Source: Vigna angularis (Eukaryota; Streptophyta; Magnoliopsida; Fabales; Fabaceae). Taken from it: a DNA stretch of 64,000 nucleotides. The notes beneath the pieces are model-generated. The model did no database searches. It had not been told where the DNA came from and saw only the letters and a list, made by a program, of their open reading frames with translations. The translations under genes and the position numbers were made by a program. The DNA lies in contig NC_068974.1 in assembly GCF_016808095.1 (NCBI RefSeq), positions 22,862,825-22,926,824 on the forward strand. The letters run 5' to 3'. Each line of letters starts with the position of its first letter. Position 1 is the first letter of the stretch. Shown here piece by piece: positions 48,397 to 59,940 of this stretch.

Positions 48397-49335
48397 TGTT
48401 AGGTTCCTGGGTTGGAAACCTAACTAAAACAACCCAATCACACATACAAACAAGAATTAACATTGTAAAAACAATGGGTATCTGTATTGATATTCAAAGA
48501 AAGTAGACAGATAGCGCTAATGGAGGCCTAATTCCCCTCTTAACCCTAACGGAGGCCTAATCCCCCTCACAAGGTTCAAGACCTGTCTATGCTAAGAAAA
48601 TGACTCCCCCCAAAGAATTACGAAAAGGCTTATTTATACTCTTTTTCTCCCCCTAACAGCCTAACAAACTTTCCCGCTCTTTATTTCTATCCTAAATCCA
48701 TTACCCATTATACCCTGCCACCCCATATCCTAAAATTACACCCTGCTACAGAACAACCTTGTTCTCAAGGTTGGAAACAGGAGGCTTGATCTCATGGCTC
48801 CTCTTCATCATTGTGTTACCATATGGAGGAAACCTACTGGCTATGTCCTCCAATTCAAATCAGGAGGCTTGGGTGGTGACAAAGTACTGATGCACCGAAA
48901 GGTAGAGGACTCTCACCATAGCTAATTTTCCCCGGTCTAGACTTAGTTCTCCTCTTCATTCTGCTACCGTTCATCCTATAATGGTCAATATCGTTCGGTG
49001 CCCTATCAGACCGTGCAACTTCATCATTTTTGGCTGAATAGGGCCTCTAGCTAGGTCTAATTCAGTCTTAGCTTCTTCACTCTCCTCCTCTTCATCCTCC
49101 GCCAACCTAACCATCCACCGACTCCTTTCTGGCCAATAGGGGCCTATGGCGAACGGTCCCCAACACCTAAAACACCTTCCCTCCTTTTGTCTGTTTCAGG
49201 AATTCTGAGTAAGGTAGATTCCGAGTGTTCCATACTGACCCCACACTCTCGGCTACTCTCGATCGGCATGGGTTATAGTTATTAGTCTCAGACCGCTCAG
49301 CTACTCTCGCTCGGCCTGGGTTATATACAGTTATT
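48397..49335 (-). mobile_element. Second gag-only element, 3' LTR and adjoining internal part
   Basis: The LTR copy 48397-48735 is followed by 'attacaccctgctacagaac' and 'aggcttgggtggtg', the same order as after the LTR at 33276. It is therefore the 3' end of a second element in the same orientation, cut on its right side near the Gypsy LTR at 49336. No gag domain remains. Confidence 0.6.
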
Positions 49336-50656
49336 TGTGATATAATTTTGATACTAAACACACCCTTTTTGAATTTAGAAGCTTGCTTGAACTCGTTTTT
49401 TTGCTTTAGTTTTTCGAATAAATGAGTAGAGGGTATACTTGATGATTTTATCACTAATTTCCCTTGATTTTGTAGGTTATGAGTATGATTTGTAAGAAGA
49501 GGAAAAATATCAAGGGGTTGGAATTCAAGAGGGATAGTTAAAGCATAAAAAAAAGGAGCACAAGAGGTCACTCAAGGCGCCCCATTCTGGGCGCCTGAGC
49601 ACTAGTTTGTATGCTGCAGGGCGCTTGGGCGCCCCACTGTGGGCGCCAGCTTTGTACTGTAGGGTGCTTGGGCACCCCAGAAGGGCCGCTGAGCGCCAAC
49701 TTTTCTCGCATACCGCCTGGGCACCCTAAGTGGGGCGCGGAGTGCCAGCGACGTGTACTTGGACCCGTTTTTTGTTATTATTTTGATCTATTTAAGGACT
49801 TGGACGTCCTAGGGATTATATCTTTTGATGGCTTGAGCACAGAAACTCACTTTTCAGCCCTTAGAGGCAGATTTGGGGATGTGACAACTCTCCTCTTCTC
49901 TTTCTAGGGTTTTTCTATCTCTTCCATTCTTTCATTCCATTGTTCATCTAGTTTCTCCATGATAATGGAGAACTAAACCTTATTTGTTGTTGGGGAAGAT
50001 GTAACCTCAAAACTCTCATGTATTTGAATTGATTCCAATTTATTTATGCTTATTTCATTAATTGTTAGGGTTATTCTTTTTTGCTCTATACTTGTTATGT
50101 TTAACTCATTCATGACATGCATATTGGTTTTCGTGATATGGACACATACGGGGAAACCTAGATATGGAGAATTTTCTCCCATAAGCAGTATTTCCTAGAC
50201 ATAGGGATATGAGTTTTGGTCATCTTAAGCTTTTAATCGTAATGCAGAATTAATTATTAGTGATACAAGAGATTGTGATATAGTAATTAAGGATAAGCTT
50301 TCTTCGCCGAGACATCGAGTTTTATGTAATTTAGAAAGTGATGTTAACAATTGAATGAAGAAGATGAATTCTTATATGCATGAGAGTAGACTAGGTGAAA
50401 TCTGAACCCCAACAACATATTCATCTCATATTTTAAACTTCATCCATTCATTCTAGTGTTTAGCCTGAATTGATCAATTTGTATTCATATTTACTTTCTT
50501 GTTTTGGATTCAAAACCCAAAAAATGTTCTTCAATGTCTTAATTAGTTAGGTAATTACATAACTGTCTAGTGCCGTAAGTCTCTTGGGAAACGATACTTG
50601 GTCTTACCATTTATTATTACTTGATACGATTCAGTGCACTTGCCGACATCTTAACA
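49336..50656 (+). mobile_element. Gypsy LTR with GCGCC hairpin repeats (plus strand)
   Basis: The right end carries 'cttgggaaacgatacttgg', 'acttgatacgattcag' and 'cacttgccgacatc', which match in inverted orientation the start of the LTR at 62604. The left end at TGTGATATAATTTTG is a guess. 49575-49760 holds GC-rich repeats with GGGCGCC/GGCGCCC arms. There is no primer site or gag after it, and the next bases are Copia gag, so it is a solo LTR or a truncated one. Confidence 0.55.
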
Positions 50657-51782
50657 ACATGAAGGCACAGACAAAGTAAAACGTGCCAGGAAAAACTCCC
50701 CTGTACAAGTGTATGAATTATTTAGAATGAAGGCTGGTGAGACGATTTATGAAGTGCAGAGAAGATTTACACACATAGTAAATCATCTCATGGCTCTCGG
50801 CAAAGTCTTTGATAGAGAGGAGATCAACATAAGGATTCTGAAAAGTCTCAATGGGAGCTGACAACCAAAGGTAACATCCATATCTGAATCAAGAGATTTT
50901 ACTAACATGAATATGACAACTTTGTTTGGCAAGCTTAGGGATCATGAACTGGAACTTGGAAGGCTGAAAGAGGAAGAAGAAATTGAAGAAAAGAAATCGA
51001 TTGCTCCGAAAGCCACAAGCAAGAAATCCTCCAAGAAGGCTGAATTTGAAGCTGAATCAGATGCAGAAGTACCAGAAAAGGAAATCATGAATATGATGGT
51101 GAGAAAATTTAATAGATTCATGAAGAATAAAAATTATGCAACTAACAATGCAGGCTTTTCAAGAGAAGGAAAGAAGAGTTCAAGAAGCAACACGGTACAA
51201 TGTTATGAATGTGGAAAGGACGGTCATATCAAGCCTGATTGTCCAGACTTGAAGAACAAGCAGAAAGAATTCACCAAGTATCCTAAGGACAATAACAGAA
51301 AGCAAAGGAAAGCATATATTGCCTGGGAAAACATTTATGGAGATTCTTCAAGTGATGATGATGATTGTGGCGTTGAAAAGGAGTCAAATTTATGTTTCAT
51401 GGCAGGATCTGCACACTCTGATGATGACAGTGATCGTGAATTTCAAAATGAACCAGTAGAGGTCATATACCACATGTTGTTGGATGCATTTCAGAAGATA
51501 CATGCAGAGGCCATGCGACTCCAGTATAAGGTAAATCGATTATCCTTTGAGAGAAGAGACTATGAATATAAAATTGATAATCTAGTAGAGAATAATGAAA
51601 GCTTGAAAAAGATATTGAATTGCTTTAAAATCTAAAAATAAAATAAAGACCAAAATACAAATTGTTGAGAAAAAAATGTGATAACTGTCCTGTACACATT
51701 GAGAAAATCGATTACTTAACCAACACGTTAGCTAAATTTACACAAGGTAAAGAAAATATTGGTGCTGTGTTAAGATCATCTG
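50657..51782 (+). pseudogene. Copia gag fragment of the outer element
   Basis: It begins inside gag (AGETIYEVQRRFTHIVNHL in the sense of the family) and, after a stop near 50860, is open at 50907-51635: TLFGKLRDHELELGRL, a Lys/Glu-rich linker, an intact zinc knuckle CYECGKDGHIKPDC that would bind the genomic RNA, an acidic stretch, and a coiled-coil tail. It stops where the inner Copia element inserted at 51783. After that element the outer copy resumes for about 50 bases at 59121 and then jumps to the end of an LTR (59165-59244), so most of it is deleted. This is the only copy in the window with an undamaged first knuckle. Confidence 0.8.
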
Positions 51783-53185
51783 TGTTGAGATTGTTGATAG
51801 GTACAATCTCAAAGCTTCTAGTTTTTTTTATGATGACAACATAATTAATAACACATATGTTGTTATGTGTGTTACATGTTCTATTTCTTACATGTTATAT
51901 GTTTTAATCATTGTATAAATCTGTTTATAGCATTATGAACATGATTGTGTTGATACATTGCATTTCATTGTGCTATTTAATTGATTTTATTGGTGAATGC
52001 ATGTCTGATGTTTTATAAAAGGAAAACCACAAGCACTTATGTTGAACTTTTAATTGTGTGGCAAAACAACAGTTTTAAGACAACTTCATTATGAAGTAAG
52101 TCGATTGAAACTCGAGGCTTTAAACAAACCATTTTCAAAGTGTGCTGTGAGATTTTCAAAGTGAAAGTTTTTCAAAACTTTGTTTAACTGTGTTACATAG
52201 TCGATGACATGTAATGTGCATTCCACTGAGTCTGTTACAGTTTTGAAATACTGTTAATGCTTGAATTAAATGGTACAACGACTATATTTTTAAATATGGT
52301 GACCAAGTATTAAAGGAGATTCGACTGCATTAATTGTACATTCAATTAACTGCATTGATTGCTGCTAACTGCAATAACAGAATTGTTGTATTCGACTTGA
52401 TTAGTAGCTTAGTCAATTAAAATGCATCAGAGTTGTGTTTATCTATAAATTGACGCAAATTTGATTTATGTAAGAACTTTTGTGAATGTAACAGTTTGTG
52501 ATATCTTTTGCAGAAAGTGTATTCTTTCAGAGAGAGAGAAAGAACTCTAGGAAACAAGAAGTGACCGTGGTGATCATCTACTTGTGGATTCTTGAAGAGC
52601 AAGTTAACTGCACTTACAAAGGCTGATGATATCTGCACATTGGGTGTAAATGAGAGATCAGAGGCTACAATCTTGTGAAGATTGGATTGAAGTTCCCTGT
52701 TGTGATTACAGGAAGAAGAGCGTGCTGCGTTCTTGACTTTGAGGGTGGCTCAAAGGTTTGGACTACAGGAGAGGGGATTCTTGCTGCTAGTCTGTTTATA
52801 TACTGCCTATATTTTTATTAGAGGGTTAGAGAGGTGTTTTGTATTTTTGACGTGAGGTCGTTATAAAATCCTTGTTGTAAAAACCTTGATCATTCTAGTG
52901 CACTGGCTTCCTATGGTTTGAAGGACACTGGATGTAGGCTTGGCTGAACCAGTATAAAAACTCAATGTTTGATCTTTCTATCCCTACACTCTTTTATTCA
53001 GTCGACTTCTAACTATACTAAATCGATTTAATTTCTACTGCATAAACAAATATTTTTCCTTGCATTTCAAGAAAGCTTTTAAAGACATCCATTTTGCGAA
53101 AAAGATTTAAAGAAAACATTGTTTTTACATTTCACCAATTCACCCCCCTCTTGGTGTGAGAAATTAAGCCATTCTATTTTCAACA
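51783..53185 (+). repeat. 5' LTR of the pol-less Copia
   Basis: A TATA box (CTATAAATTG) is at about 52444-52453. Compared with the 3' LTR it lacks about 22 bases after the first 19 ('gagcactggtttagctgaac' region at 57709-57731). Confidence 0.95.
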
Positions 53186-53187
53186 AT

Positions 53188-53200
53188 TGGTACCAGAGCT
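53188..53200 (+). promoter_or_regulatory. Initiator-Met-tRNA primer-binding site
   Basis: TGGTACCAGAGCT, two bases after the LTR end. It is one base from the usual Copia site TGGTATCAGAGC. Confidence 0.9.
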
Positions 53201-53266
53201 GGTTTTCATAAGATATTTGAAAAACAAGTCGATTATCTTTTTGCTTAAATCGACTCATGCTGAAAA

Positions 53267-55022
53267 ATGGCTTTTAATTTTCAAACCTTTGGTGAAGGTG
53301 AATCCACAAATAGACCACCACTATTTGCTGGAGAAAACTATGCTTTCTGGAAAATTAGGATGCAAATCTTTCTTGAATCCGTGGATAAAGGAGTTTGGGA
53401 TGCAACTCTAAACGGTCCATTTGAGCCAACTCATGTTGTTAATGGAAAAACTGTTTTGAAAATTTTTTCCGAGTGGACTCAAGATGAGAACTGAAGAGCT
53501 CAATATGATGTTAAGGCTAAAAATGTTATTGCTTCTTCTACACTAACCATGGATGAATTTTTCAGGATATCACAATGCAAGACTTTCAAGGAAATATGGG
53601 AGGTTCTTGAGGTTACTCATGAAGGCACAGACGAAGTTAAAAGAGCTAGAAAGAATTTACTGATACAAGAGGATGAATTATTCAGAATGAAGGCTGGTGA
53701 GACTATCTACGAGGTGGAGAAAAGATTCACGCATATAGTCAACCACCTCATGGCTCTAGGAAAAAGTGTTTGACAAAGACGAGATCAACATAAAGATCTT
53801 GAAAAGCCTTAATAGAAGCTGGCAACCGAAAGTCACTGCTATATTTGAATCAAGAGATCTTAAAAGCATGAACATGGCTACATTGTTTGGAAAACTCAGA
53901 GAACATGAATTGGAGCTTGGAAGGCTAAATGAGGAAGAAGAAATTGAAGAGAAGAAATCAATTTCTCTAAAATCCACAAGCAAGAAAGCTACAAAGATTC
54001 ATGAACCGGAAACTGAATATGCAGATATACCAGAAAAAGAAATGATGACTATGATGGTAAGAAAATTTGGCAGATTCGTGATAAATAAAAATTCTGCAAC
54101 TAACAATTTAGGTTTCTCAAGAGGAGGAAAGAAGAGTTCAAGAAGCAACGTTATTCAATGGTATGAATGTGGAAAGGATGGTCATATCAAGCCTGACTGT
54201 CCAAACTTGAAGAACAAGCAGAAAGAATTCTCCAAGTATCCTCAGGACAAGAACATGAAGCAGAGGAAAGCTTATATTGCTTGGGAAAACAGTGATGAAG
54301 ATTCTTCCAATGATGAAGATTGTGATCGTGAAGAAGAATCGAATCTATGCTTCATGGCAGACTTTGCACAATCAGACTATGATAGTGATGAAGAATTTGA
54401 AAATGAACCAATATAATTCAAGTACCACATGCTACTGGATGCATTTCAAGAGGTTCATGCAGAGGCCATGCGACTTCAGTACAAGGTCAATCGATTATCA
54501 TATGAGAGAAAAGATTATGAATACAGAATTGATAATCTTGTGCGGGATAATGAAAAGCTTGAAAAAGATCTTGAAGAAGCTCTCAAATCTAGAAAGAAAG
54601 TAGAAATTTAAGTACAAATTATTGAGAAAGAGTGTGAGAACTGTCCTCTACATGTTGAGAAAATTGAGTACTTAACCACCACATTGGCAAAATTCACTCA
54701 AGGCAAAGAAAATCTTGACGCTGTGTTGAGATAATTTGGAAGAGCTACCTACAGACAAGGTAATGGTTATAAGGCTAAAAGTAATAGGATAAACTCAAAA
54801 AAATATATTGATCTGAGTAAACCTACTACTAATGCATGCTTTTACTGCAATACACTTGTTCACACAGTAAGAAACTACTATTTTAGAAATGTTGGTGTTC
54901 CAAAGGGAAGATACAAATGGGTTCCCAAAGAACAGATTCCTGCTACTAACAAGACAAGACCCAAATTCAAATGGGTACCAGCGTCAAAACCTTTTAATTG
55001 TTGTGTAGGAAAGGAGCAGTAA
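53267..55022 (+). pseudogene. Copia gag of the pol-less element
   Basis: The Met at 53267 starts MAFNFQTFGEGES; NYAFWKIRMQIFLESVDKG and WDATLNGPFEPTH follow, then AGETIYEVEKRFTHIVNHL and INIKILKSLNRSWQPKV. The protein coats the RNA inside virus-like particles. The first knuckle reads WYECGKDGHIKPDC, so its first Cys is lost; the second, near 54837, reads CFYCNTLVHTVRNYY and lacks the last Cys. Damage: a TGA at 53492, an extra A near 53763 that shifts the frame, a stop at 54414 and others after 54730. A coiled-coil region lies at 54429-54611. The frame ends at 55022 with no protease after it. Confidence 0.85.
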
Positions 55023-55465
55023 CTGCTATAGCAGTACAGAACTCAAGGATGAGCGAACTTGATTACATCAAATTTCTTGAGTATCTACGAGGGGTAACAA
55101 TCATTTTCACATTGCATCATGAATGATATGTATCTGAATGATTGTTTGATGATTGATTGATTGAGATTGCATTATGTGAAAATCAATTTTTTACGACTTT
55201 TAATCGATAGGAATAAGTGTGGAATCGATTATGTTACTGTATGTGTGTTTATGATTTTAAAATTGTTGTCATACAGTAGTCGAGTGTGGACATAATGAAA
55301 TTGATTTGATATCTTTGTTTTTGGGCTTTTTGTATTTGAAAATTTAAATAAGGGCCTATTGGTGATTTGAGCTTTCGCGCCTTTATATATGTATACCATG
55401 ACTAGAGTTGTAACACACAAAACCCTAGAAAATTCTTTGAAAGGTGATTCGTGAATTCTTTGAAA

Positions 55466-56589
55466 ATGACATGATCTTCCTCGTTTAGGCGTACCAAGAA
55501 CATTTCTCCATCCGAAAGAAATGCAAGTCATTCAGGGTGGATAAGTGACAACGAAGCTAGAGAAAGGTTTATGTATTGGATGAAAGTTAAAGATGTTGTT
55601 CCTCACAAGTCAATTGAGTTATCTCTATTCAGGAATGAGGGATTCATATTTCCAGAAAAGCTTGGATATCAAGGTCTATCTACATTTGTTCAGATGAAAG
55701 GTGACTGTTATCCATATCTTGTTAGAGTATTTTACAACAACATCAAAGTTGTTGATGGCAACATTCATTCGCGCGTAAAAAGAGTAGACATTGTTATAAA
55801 CAATGACACTTGGTTACAAGTTGCCGATCTCAAAGGTGAAGGACACATGTCGCATCGACCGGATTGCTTACAAAGCAGGTGAACTAAGAAGACACAAATG
55901 TTCAAAGGTTGTATGAGATATCCAAGAAGATACAAGAAGAAAAAAAGATTTCTACATAGTTGGCTGGACAAAGAAGAGAAGATGATTGCTTTCATCATTG
56001 GTCATGTTTTGCTACCTGGAAGATCTTGTTATGAAAAATTGACTTTAAAGGATATATATCTTCTGAATGCTATAATGTTCAGAATACCAACAAACTGGAT
56101 AGCTGTTTTCAAGTGGCATATCATTGATGTTGGTGAAAATGACTGGCTTGAACTAGCCTATGGAGTGTTCATCAGCAAAATATTGTCTCTCAGCGGCGTT
56201 AATCTCACTGGTGAAACTAAGGTCACATACAACAAAGCCAATCAAATTGGAAAGGCTATACTAACATGTATTGGTTTGAAGAAAACTGCTCTAGGATGGA
56301 TTTTCAATGATAAACAAACTTCAACCAAAGACAAATATGATGTATCTGATTTTGACAGTGAATCAACATTGAAATCTCCTAAATCAAAGTTTGAAAATAT
56401 GTGGTGAACAAGTTTGAGAACACATCCAAGACAGTTAGCATGATGACGAAATCTCTCAAGCAAATGAATGAGAAGATGGATGAAATTATAGAGAATTATA
56501 TGGAAAGTTCTACATCTACAAAAGAATCATTAGATAAAGATGATGAGACCATTGAAGAAAATTCTATGAAGTCATCTGAAACAGAATAA
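55466..56589 (+). pseudogene. Plant-transposon-like frame replacing pol in the Copia element
   Basis: The frame starts near 55466 (a stop is the third codon) and reads SFRRTKNISPSE, GWISDNEARERF, SIELSLFRNEGFIFPEKLGY, YPYLVRVFYNNIKVVDGN and SRVKRVDIVINNDTWL up to a stop at 55880. A frameshift leads to 55898-56407: MIAFIIGHVLLPGRS, DIYLLNAIMFRIPTNW and LAYGVFISKILSLSGVNLTG. A coiled-coil, acidic tail lies at 56401-56589. The pattern fits the domain I know as putative plant transposon protein, of unknown activity. A related decayed frame stands at the same place in the minus-strand Copia at 20603-24311, so it is a family trait. It has no reverse transcriptase, protease or integrase motif. Confidence 0.6.
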
Positions 56590-57690
56590 GGGTCCTGTGT
56601 TTACACTCTAGTGTCATGTGTTTTACTTGTTTGTTTACTTGGATATTTTGAGTATTGCTTGTTTTGTTAATGGCTTTTTATGCCATTATGTATTGGGTCT
56701 TTCTGATTGTAATTCCAATTTAAAATCAATGAAATCAGAAGTTTATTATACATTGAGTATCTGATAGTATCTGATTAAAATCAATTGTGTTATGTATGAA
56801 GTTGATTACTTTACTGTTTATAATTACATTCATACATTTACAGACACAAATTATACTTGTATTAATTCCTGTATTAAAATGATTCTAAAATGTTTGATCT
56901 GGAAAAGATCTTGAAAGGTTTTGCAGGAACATTACTTCTGGATGAACAACTGGAGATTCAATTCAAAGTGGAAAGTAATGAAATCGATTGCAACAGTAGA
57001 TCAATCGATTACTGTTTAACATGGGTTATAAATTTCATGATTTGGAATTTGGTTATTTAGTTTATTGATCATGTGTTGTTGATTATTCTTTTTCAATATA
57101 TCTCTGTTCTATAATTGATTGAAATTACTTGAGATAATATTGAGATTGTTGATTGATATTGTATCTATGCTTCATTGATGTGTTTGCACACTTTCTATCT
57201 TGATACAATACTGTCACATGCTTATACATGTTGTGACATTACTTTCTACGAAAAATGCATTGTGCATTTGGGTTTTGATTATAAAACATGCATAATGGCA
57301 GAGGGAGCATTGCATAGGATCTTAGGTAATTTCACATGCCGACACTTTAGGGAGAGATTATATCTTTATCATGTGATTATCTGTCACAGGGGGAGCATCA
57401 TTGTTTGATTAATATGATTTACTGATGCATCTCTGTATAACTGTTTATCAACATATCATTATCATAAGGCATACATTTTTTGCTAATGCACAAAGGGGGA
57501 GAATGCTAGGAAAATTTTTTGATATTCATTTTTTGATGGGAGATGTTGTTTGCTCTAATATAATCTGATATATGTTCTGATAAATGAGAATAATTCAACA
57601 TTTGCTCTGATAATAATCATTTGATATGATTTAATTTGTACAACATGGTTTTAATTAATCATGGTTGTGCATCATAAAAAAGGGGGAGAT
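56590..57690 (+). other. 3' noncoding region with repeated purine tracts
   Basis: No coding frame. Purine tracts of the type 'aggggga' followed by G or A occur near 57299, 57389, 57490 and 57675; the last (AAAAAAGGGGGAGA) abuts the 3' LTR and is the likely primer for plus-strand DNA synthesis. The motif AATCGATT occurs near 56980 and 57003. Confidence 0.6.
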
Positions 57691-59115
57691 TGTTGAGATT
57701 GTTGATAGGGGAGCACTGGTTTAGCTGAACCTACAATCTCAAAGCTTCTAGTTTTTTTTATGATGACAACATAATTAATAACACATATGTTGTTATGTGT
57801 GTTACATGTTCTATTTCTTACATGTTATATGTTTTAATCATTGTATAAATCTGTTTATAGCATTATGAACATGATTGTGTTGATACATTGCATTTCACTG
57901 TGTTATATAATTGATTTTATTGGTAAATGCATGCATATTTTGTAAAAGGAAAACCACAAGCACTTATGTTGAACTTTTAATTGTGTGGTAAAACAACAGT
58001 TTTAAGTCGACTTCATTATGAAGTAAGTCGATTAAAACTTGAGGCTTTGCACAAACCATTTTCAAAGTGTGCTGTGAGATTTTCAGAGTGAAAGTTTTTC
58101 AAAACTTTGTTTAACTGTGTTACATAGTCGATGACATGCAACGTGCATTCGACTAAGTCTATTACAGTTTTGAAATTCTGTTAATGCTTGAATTAAATGG
58201 TACAACAGCTATATTTTTAAATATGTTGACCAAGCATTAAATGAGATTCAACTACATTAATTGTACATTCAATTAACTGCATTGATTGTTGCTAACTACA
58301 ATAATATAATTGTTGGATTCGACTACATTAGTAGCTTAGTTGATTAAAATGCCTTAAAGTTTTGTTTATCTATAAATTGACGCGAATTTGATTTCTGTAA
58401 GAACTTTTGTGAATGTAACAGTTTGTGATATCTTTTGCAGAAAGTGTATTCTTACAGAGAGAGAGAGAAAGAGCTCCAAGAAACAAGAAGTGACCATAGT
58501 GATAATCTACTTGTGGATTCTTGAAGAGCAAGTTAAATGCACTTACAAAGGCTGATCATATATGCACATTGGGTGTAAATGAGAGATCATAGGCTACAAT
58601 CTTGTGAAGATTGGATTGAGGTTCCTTGTTTTGATTACAGGAAGAAGAGCGTGCTGCGTTCTTGACTTTGAGGGTGGCTCAAAGGGTTTGGACTGAGGAG
58701 ACAGGATTCTTGCTGCTAGTCTGTTTGTATACTGCCTATATTTTGATTAGAGGGTTAGAGAGGTGTTTTATATTTTTGACGTAAGGTCGCTATAAAAGCC
58801 TTGTTGTAAAAACCTTGATCATTATAGTGCATTGGCTTCTTGTGGTTGGAAGGACACTGGATGTAGGATTGGCCGAACCAGTATAAAAACTCAACATTTG
58901 ATCTTTCTATCCCTACACTCGTTTATTCAGTCGACTTCTTACAATACTAAATCAATTTTATTTCCGCTGCATAAACAAATCTTTTTCCTTGCGTTTCAAG
59001 AAAGCTTTTAAAGGCATCCACTTTGTGAAAAAGATTTAAAGAAAACATTGTTTTTACATTTCATCAATTCACCCCCTCTCTTGGTGTGAGAAATTAAGCC
59101 ATTCTATTTTCAACA
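57691..59115 (+). repeat. 3' LTR of the pol-less Copia
   Basis: 1425 bases, matching 51783-53185 with scattered substitutions and one block of about 22 bases extra near its start. Confidence 0.95.
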
Positions 59116-59120
59116 ATCTG

Positions 59121-59244
59121 GAAGAGTAATTAATAGACAAGGTATTGGCTACAAAACAAAGATTTTAAAAGATTTTATTTTTACATTTCACCAATTCACC
59201 CTCCCCCCTCTTGGTGTGAGAAATGGAGCCATTCTATTTTAACA
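59121..59244 (+). mobile_element. Rejoined remnant of the outer Copia
   Basis: 59121-59160 ('gaagag', 'agacaaggtattggctac') continues the gag text broken at 51782, as the homologous place 54738-54770 shows. From about 59165 the text is an LTR end ('ttcaccaattcaccctcc', 'cttggtgtgag', 'ccattctattttaaca'). The interior of the outer element is thus deleted. Confidence 0.7.
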
Positions 59245-59928
59245 AGTTCCAAGGAGGAATTTCTTTGGGGGATTCATGTGTAAATAGTATAAATTGTAAG
59301 AAGTCGATATGGGGTTATCCTGACACTCTAATGATAATTGATGCTCAATCAGAGAATGATGAGTCATGTTGTGAGAGGAGCATGAGGTCCTAGCATGAGG
59401 GCCTTTATTCATGGTGGCAAAGGGCATTTTAAAGGATTAACCCTGTGTGGTAGTTTTGAGTGAGTCAATTGTTTCACCACATAACTACGAAATTTTTGAT
59501 AACTCGAGATTTATACTATATTTCAAGGGTTTGGCCAAATCTGAGTCAGAGGTGTGTTTTGGGAAAGATGTTTTGATATGTGTGAATTGGGGAAGATGTT
59601 TTATTAATTGTGTGATTGAAATTGTATGTTGAATTTTATTTTTACCATGCTAAATGTTTTTCTCATTAGCTTACCCTTGCTTTTGTTTTTGTTTGTTTGT
59701 GTATTTTCTCTTTTGCGATGATCACCTTAGTAGGTGTGAGCTTAGGGATGACTTCTTTCAAGTTGTCTCAACGTAGGGGTTGAGGGTGAAGCAGTAGTAT
59801 GGATAACTTCTTTTGTTCTTCAGGTGTAGCCTTTTCTTCTTTAGAAATTTTAAGTTTGTTTGTAAGTTATCATCATTGTAGCTCTTATTTTAGTGTTTTT
59901 ATACTAGTAAAATGGGATGTTATATTAA
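59245..59928 (+). mobile_element. Ty3/Gypsy (chromovirus-type) 5' LTR part
   Basis: The text ends in 'aaaatgggatgttatatta' directly before a tRNA primer site, the arrangement of Tekay/Del-type Gypsy elements as I recall it. The left end of the LTR is not defined; it may be cut by the Copia end at 59244. Confidence 0.5.
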
Positions 59929-59940
59929 TGGTATCAGAGC
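59929..59940 (+). promoter_or_regulatory. Initiator-Met-tRNA primer-binding site
   Basis: TGGTATCAGAGC, a perfect copy of the usual site, followed by 'agttcgtgcttaggatgacc', which I recall as usual leader text for this Gypsy group. Confidence 0.85.

Larger units (their letters stand above)
51783..59115 (+). mobile_element. Copia element with gag and a plant-transposon-like frame, no pol
   Basis: LTRs lie at 51783-53185 (1403 bases) and 57691-59115 (1425 bases), TGTTGAGATTG...TTTTCAACA. The duplication ATCTG is perfect at 51778-51782 and 59116-59120. The primer site at 53188-53200 and the polypurine tract at 57675-57689 are in place. Inside are gag (53267-55022) and a second frame (55466-56589); no protease, integrase or reverse transcriptase is seen. 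LTRs over 1 kb and a second knuckle in gag suggest the SIRE/Maximus group. It is non-autonomous and inserted into an older copy of the same family. Confidence 0.9.
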
